Assembly (NCBI GenBank): GCA_903930425.1
Contig: CAIYYV010000043.1
Location: 1 to 40,697, forward strand
Source of the DNA: Akkermansiaceae bacterium
GTDB lineage: Bacteria; Verrucomicrobiota; Verrucomicrobiia; Verrucomicrobiales; Akkermansiaceae
Length of the DNA stretch: 40,697 nt
Direction of reading: 5' to 3'
The translations under genes were made by a program, and so were the position numbers. This document shows, one piece after another, positions 20,382-28,791 of this stretch. The notes beneath the pieces are model-generated. The model did not search any database. It was not told the origin of the DNA and saw nothing but the letters and a program-made list of their open reading frames with translations. Position 1 is the first letter of the stretch; every line of letters starts with the position of its first letter.

Positions 20382-21092
20382 TCACGCCGTGCGCAGCGCG
20401 CGGATGGCCGCAGGCATGTCGGAAGCGCCAAACAACGAAGTCCCGGCCACCATGACATTCGCGCCGGCCGCGGCACAGCGCGCGGCGGTGTCGGCCTGGA
20501 TCCCGCCATCGACTTCGAGGTGAAATGAAAGCCCTTGGGACTCGCGATGGCGCGCGGCAGCCGCGATTTTGCTGAGCACTTCGGGAAGAAACGCTTGCCC
20601 CCCCATGCCCGGAACCACCGTCATGCAAAGCAACAAGTCGATTTGATCGAGGAAAGGCAGCACGGCCTCAATCGGAGTGGCGGGGTTGAGCGCCAGTCCC
20701 GCTTTCAAGCCGGCCGCACGGATGCCTTGCAGTGTTTCCCGGACGTCATGATCGGCCTCGACATGCACGGTGATGAGATCCGCCCCGGCCGCAATGAAAC
20801 GCTGCAAAAAGACATCCGGCCGCGATATCATCAAATGCACATCCAAAAAAAGATCGGTCGCTTCATCGATCGTTTCCACCACGGCCGGACCAAATGAAAT
20901 GTTGTCCACAAAATGCCCGTCCATCACGTCCAGATGCAACCAGTCGGCCGCCGCCGCCGCCGCCCGCGCGACCTCCACCTCGAGGCACGCAAAATCCGCC
21001 GCCAACAACGAGGGGGCAATCACTCGATCATGAAATGAATGGGGCGCAATCACGCGCCGATACGAACCACGAAGCAGCCAAGATGACAGCAC
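20382..21092 (-). CDS. rpe: ribulose-phosphate 3-epimerase (true start probably downstream of the ORF start)
   Basis: IAPSLLAADFACLEVEV, LHLDVMDGHFVDNISFGP, MTVVPGMGGQAFLPEVL, EVDGGI. Confidence 0.95.
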   Translation of the reverse strand: MLSSWLLRGSYRRVIAPHSFHDRVIAPSLLAADFACLEVEVARAAAAAADWLHLDVMDGHFVDNISFGPAVVETIDEATDLFLDVHLMISRPDVFLQRFIAAGADLITVHVEADHDVRETLQGIRAAGLKAGLALNPATPIEAVLPFLDQIDLLLCMTVVPGMGGQAFLPEVLSKIAAAARHRESQGLSFHLEVDGGIQADTAARCAAAGANVMVAGTSLFGASDMPAAIRALRTA

Positions 21093-21121
21093 AAATTTGC
21101 GACCTGTGTGAATTCACGCCG

Positions 21122-21676
21122 ATGCCCGCATCAGAAATCCGCGTGCAATCCGCGGCGGCATCCGTTACGCCCTCGGGCGTGGAAGACGTCCTCCCAATCC
21201 TCGATCTGCAGAGCGATGTGTATTTTATGGGCCAGGCACTGCGAGAGGCCCATAAAGCCTACGCCGCCGGCGAAGTGCCGGTCGGCGCGGTCATTGTGCA
21301 CGACGGCCGGATCATCGCCCGCGCATGGAATCAGGTGGAAACCCTGAAAGACGCCACCGCCCATGCAGAAATGCTCGCACTCACCGCCGCCCAGGCGGTC
21401 GTCGGCGATTGGCGCTTGGAACAATGCACGCTCTACGTCACCAAGGAACCCTGCCCGATGTGCGCCGGAGCCGTGGTCCATTGCCGGCCTCAACGTCTCG
21501 TGTTCGGTTGCCCGGATCCGAAATGCGGCGCGGCGGGCAGTTGGATTAATTTGTTAGATTCCAACCCGCCCTTGAATCACCGCTGTGATGTGCTGCCCGG
21601 TGTGCTCGGCGATCAGTGCCTTGAACTGCTCCGACAATTTTTCCGCGAGGCGCGTGAGCGCAAAAATGCCGATTGA
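21122..21676 (+). CDS. tadA: tRNA-specific adenosine deaminase (ORF extends back to 20894; likely start around 21122)
   Basis: FMGQALREAHKAYAAGEVPVGAVIV, AHAEMLAL, TKEPCPMCAGAVVHCRPQRLVFG. Confidence 0.92.
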   Translation: MPASEIRVQSAAASVTPSGVEDVLPILDLQSDVYFMGQALREAHKAYAAGEVPVGAVIVHDGRIIARAWNQVETLKDATAHAEMLALTAAQAVVGDWRLEQCTLYVTKEPCPMCAGAVVHCRPQRLVFGCPDPKCGAAGSWINLLDSNPPLNHRCDVLPGVLGDQCLELLRQFFREARERKNAD

Positions 21677-21699
21677 AGGCACCCGCACCGGAGCATGGT

Positions 21700-21999
21700 T
21701 CAACTGGTGCGGAACACAATGCGAGCCTTGGTCAGGTCATACGGTGACATCTCCATCTTGACCTTGTCACCCACCACCAGACGGATGAAACGCTTGCGCA
21801 TTTTCCCGGAAATGTGGGCTAACACCTCGTGACCGCTTTCCAGCTTCACCCGGAACATGGTGCCCGCCAACACCGACGAAATTTCACCGTCCACCTCCAC
21901 TGCCTTTTCTTCCTCGTCCTTGGTCGAACGCTTGGGAGGACCATAACGGTTGCGATTTCTGCTAGGACGACGTCCCGTCTTTTTTGGGCGCGGAGGCAT
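21700..21999 (-). CDS. infA: translation initiation factor IF-1 with basic N-terminal extension
   Basis: [62 protein letters not shown]. Confidence 0.95.
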   Translation of the reverse strand: MPPRPKKTGRRPSRNRNRYGPPKRSTKDEEEKAVEVDGEISSVLAGTMFRVKLESGHEVLAHISGKMRKRFIRLVVGDKVKMEMSPYDLTKARIVFRTS

Positions 22000-22216
22000 G
22001 ATGAATTGGGCTGTGCGGCGGACGAAGCACTTGCCCCAACCGCGGCCGCCTTGCTAACGCATCGATCCCAGCCGATCAATCTCAAAAAATTGCGGATTGG
22101 ACGATCGGTCGTTTTTCGCGATCCGCCGCGCTTGCCAAGACCCGTCTCATTCTGCATCTTTCCATCCGCCGCTGGTTCTTTCCGGCGCTAAAACCCCCGC
22201 CACATGCCTCACCGCC

Positions 22217-23605
22217 ATGCCTGAGATCACCGAACAAGAGCTGCCGCCCAACCTTAAACCCCTCTGGCTCAAAGCGCTCACCGCCGTTCAAGCGGAGAAC
22301 CTCGACTACGCCGTCTCCCTGCTTCAAAGCGTGCTCAAAGACAGCCCCGGGTTTCTCGATGGCCGGAAATTGCTTCGCAAATGCGAACTCCAACTCACCG
22401 CCGGCAGCAAAAAGAAAGGCGGACTGTTCGGCTTGTCGGTCGGAAACATGGGCGTGATGAAACTTCACAGCCAGGCCAAAAAAGATCCGGCCGGCACCCT
22501 GCCGCTCATTGAAAAGGAACTCGAAAAAGACCCCCTCAATGAAGCTGCTAACGACTTGCTCCACGACGTCTGCCTCAAACTCGAATTGTTTGATACCGCC
22601 GCCTTCGCCCTCGAAGTCATCCGCAAGGGCTGCCCGGAAAATGCCAAGCTGCTCCATAAACTCGCCCTCTTTTACCTCACGCGCGACCAACCGCTCTGGG
22701 CCTCCGAGGTTTACAATGATCTCCTCAAGCACCACCCACTCGACGGAGCCGCCATCAAGGGCTCCAAAGACGCCTCCGCCCGGGCCTCAATGAAAAAACA
22801 AAAGTGGGATGAAAATGCCAACATGCGCGACCTCATGCGCGATGTCGGCCAAGTCGAAGAATTGGAAAAAGCCTCACGCACCGGCCTGACCCGCGAACAA
22901 CTCGAAGAACGCCGCGACAGCGTGATCGAGCGCTACAATGCGGATCCCAATCACCTCGTCACCGTCAAGGAACTCGCCAGCATTTACGAACAACTCGAAG
23001 ACTGGCATAACGCCCAAACCTTCTACACCTGGGCCCACTCGCTCAGCGCCGGCGATGTCGCCCTCGCCTCCAAGGCGTCCACCATGAATGACCGCGCCAT
23101 CGAATTGGACCTCAAAAACCTCGGCGCCGCCGCCGCCGCAGACCCCGATAACCTCGAACTCAAAATCGCCCTCGAGGCCCGCCAGGCTGACCGCCTCGCC
23201 GAACAAATCCAAGAAGCCCAACGCCGCGTCGACCAAAACCCGACCGACCCGCAATTGCGATTCGACCTCGGCAACGCACTCTACAATGCCGGTGATTTCA
23301 GCGCCGCCATCCCGCACCTCCAACAAGCCACCCGCAACCCTCACGTCCGCACCCGGGTCCTCCTCCTCCTCGGCCGCACCTTCAAAGCCAAGGGCATGTT
23401 CGACCTTTCCATCAAACAACTCACCGACGCACTCGCCGACCTCCATACCATGGACCATATCAAAAAAGAGGTCCTCTATGAAAAGGGCATCCTCCATGAA
23501 GAAATCGGCGACAAAATCACTGCCCTCGAGTGCTTCAAACAAATCTACGAGGTGGACTACGGCTACCGCGATGTCGCCAAACGCGTCGAGTCATCTTATG
23601 CCTGA
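22217..23605 (+). CDS. tetratricopeptide-repeat protein
   Basis: TPR-like segments, e.g. AENLDYAVSLLQSVLKDSPGFLDGRKLL and LRFDLGNALYNAGDFSAAIPHLQQATRNPHVRTRVLLLLGRTFKAKGMFDLSIKQL. Confidence 0.8.
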   Translation: MPEITEQELPPNLKPLWLKALTAVQAENLDYAVSLLQSVLKDSPGFLDGRKLLRKCELQLTAGSKKKGGLFGLSVGNMGVMKLHSQAKKDPAGTLPLIEKELEKDPLNEAANDLLHDVCLKLELFDTAAFALEVIRKGCPENAKLLHKLALFYLTRDQPLWASEVYNDLLKHHPLDGAAIKGSKDASARASMKKQKWDENANMRDLMRDVGQVEELEKASRTGLTREQLEERRDSVIERYNADPNHLVTVKELASIYEQLEDWHNAQTFYTWAHSLSAGDVALASKASTMNDRAIELDLKNLGAAAAADPDNLELKIALEARQADRLAEQIQEAQRRVDQNPTDPQLRFDLGNALYNAGDFSAAIPHLQQATRNPHVRTRVLLLLGRTFKAKGMFDLSIKQLTDALADLHTMDHIKKEVLYEKGILHEEIGDKITALECFKQIYEVDYGYRDVAKRVESSYA

Positions 23606-23611
23606 GTCCTG

Positions 23612-24178
23612 ATGCTGCCACGCGGCCCACGCGGCCCACGCGAGATCCACCAAGCCGCGCCAATGCCGCCGGAACCGCCATCCTCCCGAGTCGATGAGGG
23701 CACTCCCTTGGAGGTCGCGGTCGTCCAAGTCCTTGCCGAAAACCACCTCACCCTCGCCACCGCGGAAAGTTGCACCGGCGGCCTGCTCGCCAGCCTCATC
23801 ACCGATGTGCCCGGGGCCAGCGCCGTCTTCTCCCACGGCTTCGTCACTTATGCCAACACCGCAAAAATCGGATTGTTAGGCGTCACCAAGGAAGTGTTAG
23901 AATCCCACGGTGCCGTGAGCGAACCCGTCGCCTGCCAAATGGCCGACGGCGCCCTGCGCGTCAGCGGCGCTCACCTCGCCGTCGCCATCACCGGCATCGC
24001 AGGCCCCACAGGCGGATCCCCGGATAAACCCGTCGGCACCGCATGGATCGCCTTGGCCGATCTCCACACCGGCTCCCGCGCATTCCGCGTCTTCCTCCCA
24101 CTCGCCCGCCCCGCCTTCAAACACGCCGTCTGCCAAGCCGCTCTCAACGCCCTCCTCACCCTCCTCAAAAACCGATGA
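23612..24178 (+). CDS. CinA C-terminal/PncC-like nicotinamide-nucleotide amidase
   Basis: TLATAESCTGGLLASLITDVPGASAVFSHGFVTYANTAKIGLLGV, AITGIAGPTGGSPDKPVGTAWI. Confidence 0.93.
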   Translation: MLPRGPRGPREIHQAAPMPPEPPSSRVDEGTPLEVAVVQVLAENHLTLATAESCTGGLLASLITDVPGASAVFSHGFVTYANTAKIGLLGVTKEVLESHGAVSEPVACQMADGALRVSGAHLAVAITGIAGPTGGSPDKPVGTAWIALADLHTGSRAFRVFLPLARPAFKHAVCQAALNALLTLLKNR

Positions 24179-24184
24179 TCTCCC

Positions 24185-24231
24185 TGTAGCGGCACTCGAT
24201 GAGTGTCGATTGCGGCACTCGATGAGTGTCG
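24185..24231. repeat. Two tandem copies of palindromic 20-mer GCGGCACTCGATGAGTGTCG (24189-24208 and 24212-24231)
   Basis: Perfect direct repeat, 23-bp period; core CACTC-GAT-GAGTG is an inverted repeat. Confidence 0.9.
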
Positions 24232-24270
24232 TTAGAAATGGCATCGCGAAAATCTCGCCACGCATGGACC

Positions 24271-24295
24271 CCGACGCTCACAGAGCGCCGCAATC
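24271..24295 (-). repeat. Further copy of the degenerate palindromic element
   Basis: Reverse complement reads GGATTGCGGCGCTCTGTGAGCGTCG, matching the layout GCGGC-xTCxxTGAx-GxCG. Confidence 0.7.
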
Positions 24296-24365
24296 CAATT
24301 CTGTGCATTCTGTCGTTAGAAATCCTTCTGACCTCACCTCTTGATCATCCGTGTCTATCCGCGTT

Positions 24366-24397
24366 CATCCGTGGTTCTCTTTTCCTATACAGGCGAA
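24366..24397 (+). repeat. 32-bp direct repeat, copy 1
   Basis: CATCCGTGGTTCTCTTTTCCTATACAGGCGAA identical to 25425-25456; preceded by decamer-like ATCCGTGTCT/ATCCGCGTTC. Confidence 0.95.
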
Positions 24398-24622
24398 ACG
24401 GCCACGACCCTAAACGGCACACAATCACCCCAGGCACAAGCAGGACACTCACCCCTTTCCCCACCCCCCCGCGATATTCTAAATCGAAATGGAAATAATG
24501 ATCTTTTTTTATCGCACGATAATGTTTTTGACCCTCTTTGGGATCTTGGCTTCCCGAAAGTTCGATCACATTCAGATGGTTCCTGCAGCGTTCCTGACGC
24601 GTCCCGCCCGCCGGGGCGTAGT

Positions 24623-24652
24623 GCGGCGGTCACAGACGCGCCGCTACAATCC
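24623..24652 (-). repeat. Further copy of the degenerate palindromic element
   Basis: Reverse complement reads GGATTGTAGCGGCGCGTCTGTGACCGCCGC. Confidence 0.7.
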
Positions 24653-24729
24653 GCGATCCACCATCTCTGTCACCGTTGCCGCACTCGCAAAAATCCCGAC
24701 TTGACCACTTGTCTTGACCATGTTATTCG

Positions 24730-25008
24730 ATGATTATGAAGACTCTGCTGGTTTCCAAATTCAAAGCGCAATGTCTCGGGCTGCTCAGGGAAATCCGTGA
24801 CACCGGGGAGCCTCTTGCCATCACGCTGCGTGGTGAGACCCTCGCCATCGTCCAAGCTCCCGGAAGCACCCCCATCAACCGCAGGGAAACTGTCGTTGAA
24901 ACTCTGCATCGCCTCCACCCCTTGCTCCTCGTCGAGGACGAGGAGTTCGAAGCACCCGTCCGCAGCAACCGACCCTCGGCGCTTGATCCCATAGCCGAGG
25001 GCATTTGA
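24730..25008 (+). CDS. Antitoxin-like protein (Phd/YefM/VapB type)
   Basis: SKFKAQCLGLLREIRDTGEPLAITLRGETLAIVQ; immediately followed by a PIN-domain ORF. Confidence 0.8.
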   Translation: MIMKTLLVSKFKAQCLGLLREIRDTGEPLAITLRGETLAIVQAPGSTPINRRETVVETLHRLHPLLLVEDEEFEAPVRSNRPSALDPIAEGI

Positions 25009-25011
25009 TGC

Positions 25012-25410
25012 ATGTTCCCACTCATCGACACCAACATTGTCAGCGAACTCATGCGCCGCCAACCCCATGTGGCGGTTGCGAATTGGGCTGCCTCTCAGGC
25101 CGGTTTCCTCATCAGCGTCATCACTCTTGAAGAGTTGCTCTTTGGCCTTACCCGCAAGACGCTGCGCATGAAACTCCAGTGGCTTGACGACTTCCTAAGC
25201 AGCCAGTGCGAACTTCTGCCGGTCACTCCGATGATTGCCCGCAGCGCCGGCATCTTGCGGGGAAAGCTCTCCGCGCAAGGCATCACCCGCCATTCCTCGG
25301 ACATGCTCATCGGTGCCACCGCGTTGCTCCACCGCACTTCGCTCGCCACCCGCAACACCGCCGACTTCGATGGCTGTGGAATCGAAATCATCAATCCATT
25401 CGTACCCTGA
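25012..25410 (+). CDS. PIN-domain toxin, VapC-like
   Basis: MFPLIDTNIVSELMRR, ISVITLEELLFGL, SSDMLIGATALLHRTSLATRNTADFDGCGIEIINPF. Confidence 0.92.
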   Translation: MFPLIDTNIVSELMRRQPHVAVANWAASQAGFLISVITLEELLFGLTRKTLRMKLQWLDDFLSSQCELLPVTPMIARSAGILRGKLSAQGITRHSSDMLIGATALLHRTSLATRNTADFDGCGIEIINPFVP

Positions 25411-25424
25411 TTCGTGTTTTCGGA

Positions 25425-25456
25425 CATCCGTGGTTCTCTTTTCCTATACAGGCGAA
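25425..25456 (+). repeat. 32-bp direct repeat, copy 2
   Basis: Identical to 24366-24397; preceded by ATTCGTG-type sequence. Confidence 0.95.
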
Positions 25457-25458
25457 TG

Positions 25459-25481
25459 GGTCACAGACCGCCGCTACAATG
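25459..25481 (-). repeat. Further copy (partial) of the degenerate palindromic element
   Basis: Reverse complement reads CATTGTAGCGGCGGTCTGTGACC. Confidence 0.7.
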
Positions 25482-25489
25482 TTCCTGCT

Positions 25490-25518
25490 TTGACATGTTG
25501 CTGAACCCTAACTAACCT
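25490..25518 (+). promoter_or_regulatory. Possible sigma70-like promoter upstream of the antitoxin remnant
   Basis: TTGACA, 17-nt spacer, TAACCT. Confidence 0.3.
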
Positions 25519-25526
25519 AGCTTACC

Positions 25527-25724
25527 ATGATCAGCGCCAACATGCACGAAGCCAAAAGCCGCCTTTCCGCCTGGGTCAAAGCCGTCGAGGAAGACGGCGA
25601 AACGGTCATTCTTTGCCGCAACGGCAAATGCCCGTGTGCTGGCGACACTACGGAAACACGGATTCAACCCGCGAATGGTCGATTCTGCGCGGCGACCTGT
25701 TCATTGAGGGTGCAAAAATCATAA
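25527..25724 (+). pseudogene. Degenerate Phd/YefM-type antitoxin (N-terminal half recognisable)
   Basis: MISANMHEAKSRLSAWVKAVEEDGETVILCRNGK is typical of the family, then the frame loses homology (CPCAGDTTETRIQ...); no toxin ORF follows. Confidence 0.6.
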
Positions 25725-26071
25725 AGCCAGCCGATCCCTAACAACCCACCGGTGAGCAACCACAAAATGCCAGTGCCTATTTTGCCGAGATACATCCGGT
25801 GGATTCCGAACAACCCGAGAAACGCCTGCAAAATCCACGCCACGGAATAATCATAGCGCCCGGTGATGTAGCGGCGGTTGGCCTCATCATCCATGCCCGG
25901 AATCAAAAACACATCGATAATCCAGCCAATTCCTAACAACCCGGCGGTGAGCAGCCAGATCACCCCGGTCACCGGCCTGCCGTAATAAAACCGATGAGCA
26001 CCGGTAAATCCGAAAAGCCAGAACACATAGCCGACGACTTTGCTGTGGGTGCTTGTGACCGCGGTGCTCAT
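25664..26071 (-). CDS. Tandem TM2-domain membrane protein
   Basis: Two copies: YVFWLFGFTGAHRFYYGRPVTGVIWLLTAGLLGIGWIIDVFLIP and LQAFLGLFGIHRMYLGKIGTGILWLLTGGLLGIGWLYDFCTLNEQV. Confidence 0.85.
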   Translation of the reverse strand: MSTAVTSTHSKVVGYVFWLFGFTGAHRFYYGRPVTGVIWLLTAGLLGIGWIIDVFLIPGMDDEANRRYITGRYDYSVAWILQAFLGLFGIHRMYLGKIGTGILWLLTGGLLGIGWLYDFCTLNEQVAAQNRPFAG

Positions 26072-26163
26072 GCAGGATGCATAACCGCTCAGCAATCCCG
26101 GAGCGAATCAAATTTTCCTAGGGCCGCCCAGCACTCATGGCGATTGCCAGCCAATCGCTCTGC

Positions 26164-27060
26164 TCACGCGCTGCCCGCAGAGGCGCGGTAGCCCCCGGGA
26201 GAAATGTGATGACGGGCGTGGAACTGAAGCCGCATTTGTTCGGAGGTTCCGAACCCGGCGAGGCTGACAATCTTTTGGATGGGCAATCGGGTTTCGCGCA
26301 ACAAGCGCTCAGCCCGATTCAAACGACAGTGTGTGATTTCATCGAGAACCCCGGAAAGCCCGCGGTCGGCAAAAGCACGCTCCAAGGTCCGGCGGCTCAC
26401 CGCAAGATGAGCCGCCACTTCCGCAACGTTCAATTGCCGATGACTGTGACTCCAAATGTGCTGTCGTGCTTTTTGGATCAAATCCAGCGCGGGCGCGACC
26501 GCGGGCGCAACCGCGTTTTCTAACAACCCGATAAGACCTAACAGCCGGAGGCTCTGGGCGGTGGTGTTCACAAAATCCGGCGCGGCGACATCCGTCAGAA
26601 ACTCGCGAAATTGTCGGGCAAAACGCCTGGGATTTTGAGGCGAGCACACCGGGCCGGTGAATGACACATATCCCGCTTCGTCCAATTCGTGAATCAGGCG
26701 ACCATTGAATTGCACCCAGCATTCGGTCCATCCGGTGGCTGCGATGGGCCGGTAACGGTGCCACTGCCCGGAAATCACCCGACCGACCTGACCAGCCTGG
26801 ATCGGAAACACTCCCTGCCGGGTTTCCCAAACTCCCGAACCCGATTCCACCCATAGCAATGAGAACTCCGGCAGCACCCGCCCGTCACGCCAATTGAACT
26901 GATAGAGATCCGGGTGCGCCTGCGACGGATAGTCAGCACCCGGAGGAATCACCATGCGCCCCGCTCCTGTCAAAAACAACGGACTCGAAAAAAGGGCGTC
27001 ATCAATCGGCAAATATCGCAAAAAACTCTCGAAGCGGTGGCGTGAATTTTGCGGTTTCAT
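26164..27060 (-). CDS. AraC-family transcriptional regulator
   Basis: C-terminal LNVAEVAAHLAVSRRTLERAFADRGLSGVLDEITHCRLNRAERLLRETRLPIQKIVSLAGFGTSEQMRLQFHARHHISPGGYR. Confidence 0.93.
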   Translation of the reverse strand: MKPQNSRHRFESFLRYLPIDDALFSSPLFLTGAGRMVIPPGADYPSQAHPDLYQFNWRDGRVLPEFSLLWVESGSGVWETRQGVFPIQAGQVGRVISGQWHRYRPIAATGWTECWVQFNGRLIHELDEAGYVSFTGPVCSPQNPRRFARQFREFLTDVAAPDFVNTTAQSLRLLGLIGLLENAVAPAVAPALDLIQKARQHIWSHSHRQLNVAEVAAHLAVSRRTLERAFADRGLSGVLDEITHCRLNRAERLLRETRLPIQKIVSLAGFGTSEQMRLQFHARHHISPGGYRASAGSA

Positions 27061-27281
27061 TGGGATGGCTTGGAACAAACCACTGGCTACACGGTTTCTC
27101 CCATGATTTCAATGGCGTATCATTTGGCAAAGCAATGATCGCCAAGGCCCGGCCAGTCGGCTAATCATTCCATGCTGCATGGAAGCGCGCGCCGCATGCC
27201 CAGTGGGTGGCCGCATGGATGCAATCCCCATCACTGCCAAGATACCCTGCCCGACACGCCTGACCCCCGATCTCAGCCATT

Positions 27282-28745
27282 ATGAAAATACCGTCCTCTC
27301 TTCCCGTTCCATTTTCTAACAACTCCTCTGTTCGCTTGGGTCTTTTCGGCATCGGTCTTGATGCGTATTGGCCGCAGTTTCCGGGCTTGAAAGAACGACT
27401 CGAGGGCTATGTCGATCGGGTCGCCCAAAAACTCGCACGCCCCGGGGTTGAAATCGTCAATGTCGGTTTGGTTGATCATCCGGACCGCGCCCGTGAGGCT
27501 GGCGCGGAATTCCGCCGTGCCGATGTGGATTTGATTTTCCTTTACGCGACGACCTACGCGCTTTCGTCCACGGTTTTGCCGGTGGTTCGGCGCGCCAAGG
27601 TTCCGGTGATTGTGCTCAATCTCGTGCCCGAGCCGGCGATTGACTATGCCAAGTTCAACGCGCTCGGGGATCGCGTCAAAATGACCGGTGATTGGCTGGC
27701 GTTTTGCGCGGCCTGCCCGGTTCCCGAAATCTCCAATGTCTTCCAACGCGCCGGAATCCCATTCCACCCGATCACGGGAGTGCTAGAAAATGACCCCGCA
27801 TGCTGGAATGAAGTCGATGCTTGGGTCGATGCGGCGCGCGTCGCCGCAGGCATGGCCCACAACCGGCTTGGACTGTTAGGTCACTATTATGGCGGCATGC
27901 TCGACATCTATTCCGACGTGACGCTGCAATGCGTCACCTTTGGCACGCACATCGAAATGTTAGAAGTTGAGGAACTGGTCGCGCGGCGGCGGGACGTGTC
28001 GCGCGCCGCGATCGAGGCGCGGGTGGCGGAGTTTCATGAGGTCTTCGAGGTGCAGGGCGATTGCAGGGCAGAGGATTTGGAGGAGGCCGCGCGCACCGCG
28101 GTGGCTCTTGACCGGCTGGTTGCCGACTATCGGTTAGGTTCCATGGCCTATTTCCACAAGGGATCGGGCATGGATGAATGCGAAGCGGCGATCTCATCCA
28201 TCATTCTCGGCACCTCGCAACTCACGGGTCGTGGAATTCCGGTGGCAGGGGAATATGAGGTGAAAAATGTTCAGGCGATGAAAATCATGGATCTCTTCGG
28301 TGCGGGCGGATCGTTCACGGAATACTATGCGATGGACTACGACGACGATGTGGTGTTGATGGGGCACGATGGGCCGGGGCACATTGCCATTGCGGAGGGC
28401 AAGACGAAAGTGCGCCCGTTAGAGGTGTATCACGGCAAGGTCGGCCGCGGCATTTCGGTCGAAATGGCCGTGAAACACGGGCCGGTGACCCTGCTCTCGG
28501 TGATGGAACGGCGGGACGGCACATTGGCCATGCTTTGCGCACAAGGAGAATCCGTGCCCGGACCGATCCTCGAAATCGGCAACACCAACAGCCGCTATCG
28601 ATTCCCCTGCGGCGCACGGGAATTTGTCACGCGATGGAATGCCGCTGGCCCCGCGCATCATTGCGCCGTCGGCGTGGGGCACCTCGCGAACAAAATCGAA
28701 AAACTCGGGCAATTGTTAGGAATCGAGACCATCCAGGTCTCGTGA
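27282..28745 (+). CDS. L-arabinose/L-fucose isomerase-like protein
   Basis: GLFGIGLDAYWPQFPGLKERLEGY, GLVDHPDRAREAG, FLYATTYALSSTVLPVV, GHYYGGMLDIYSDVT, GAGGSFTEYYAMDYDDDVVLMGHDGPGH. Confidence 0.85.
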   Translation: MKIPSSLPVPFSNNSSVRLGLFGIGLDAYWPQFPGLKERLEGYVDRVAQKLARPGVEIVNVGLVDHPDRAREAGAEFRRADVDLIFLYATTYALSSTVLPVVRRAKVPVIVLNLVPEPAIDYAKFNALGDRVKMTGDWLAFCAACPVPEISNVFQRAGIPFHPITGVLENDPACWNEVDAWVDAARVAAGMAHNRLGLLGHYYGGMLDIYSDVTLQCVTFGTHIEMLEVEELVARRRDVSRAAIEARVAEFHEVFEVQGDCRAEDLEEAARTAVALDRLVADYRLGSMAYFHKGSGMDECEAAISSIILGTSQLTGRGIPVAGEYEVKNVQAMKIMDLFGAGGSFTEYYAMDYDDDVVLMGHDGPGHIAIAEGKTKVRPLEVYHGKVGRGISVEMAVKHGPVTLLSVMERRDGTLAMLCAQGESVPGPILEIGNTNSRYRFPCGAREFVTRWNAAGPAHHCAVGVGHLANKIEKLGQLLGIETIQVS

Positions 28746-28791
28746 TCCTCAAAGCCGCAGGGCGGCGACCGTCACCGGATCGAATGCAAGT

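Noticed and set aside
24185-24231. Possible CRISPR array start
   Set aside because: Only two tandem units with a 3-bp gap and no spacer-sized intervals; no cas genes.
24489-24704. 71-aa ORF (MEIMIFFYRTIMFL...)
   Set aside because: Lies in a repeat-rich AT-biased intergenic stretch and includes a palindromic repeat copy; no family resemblance.
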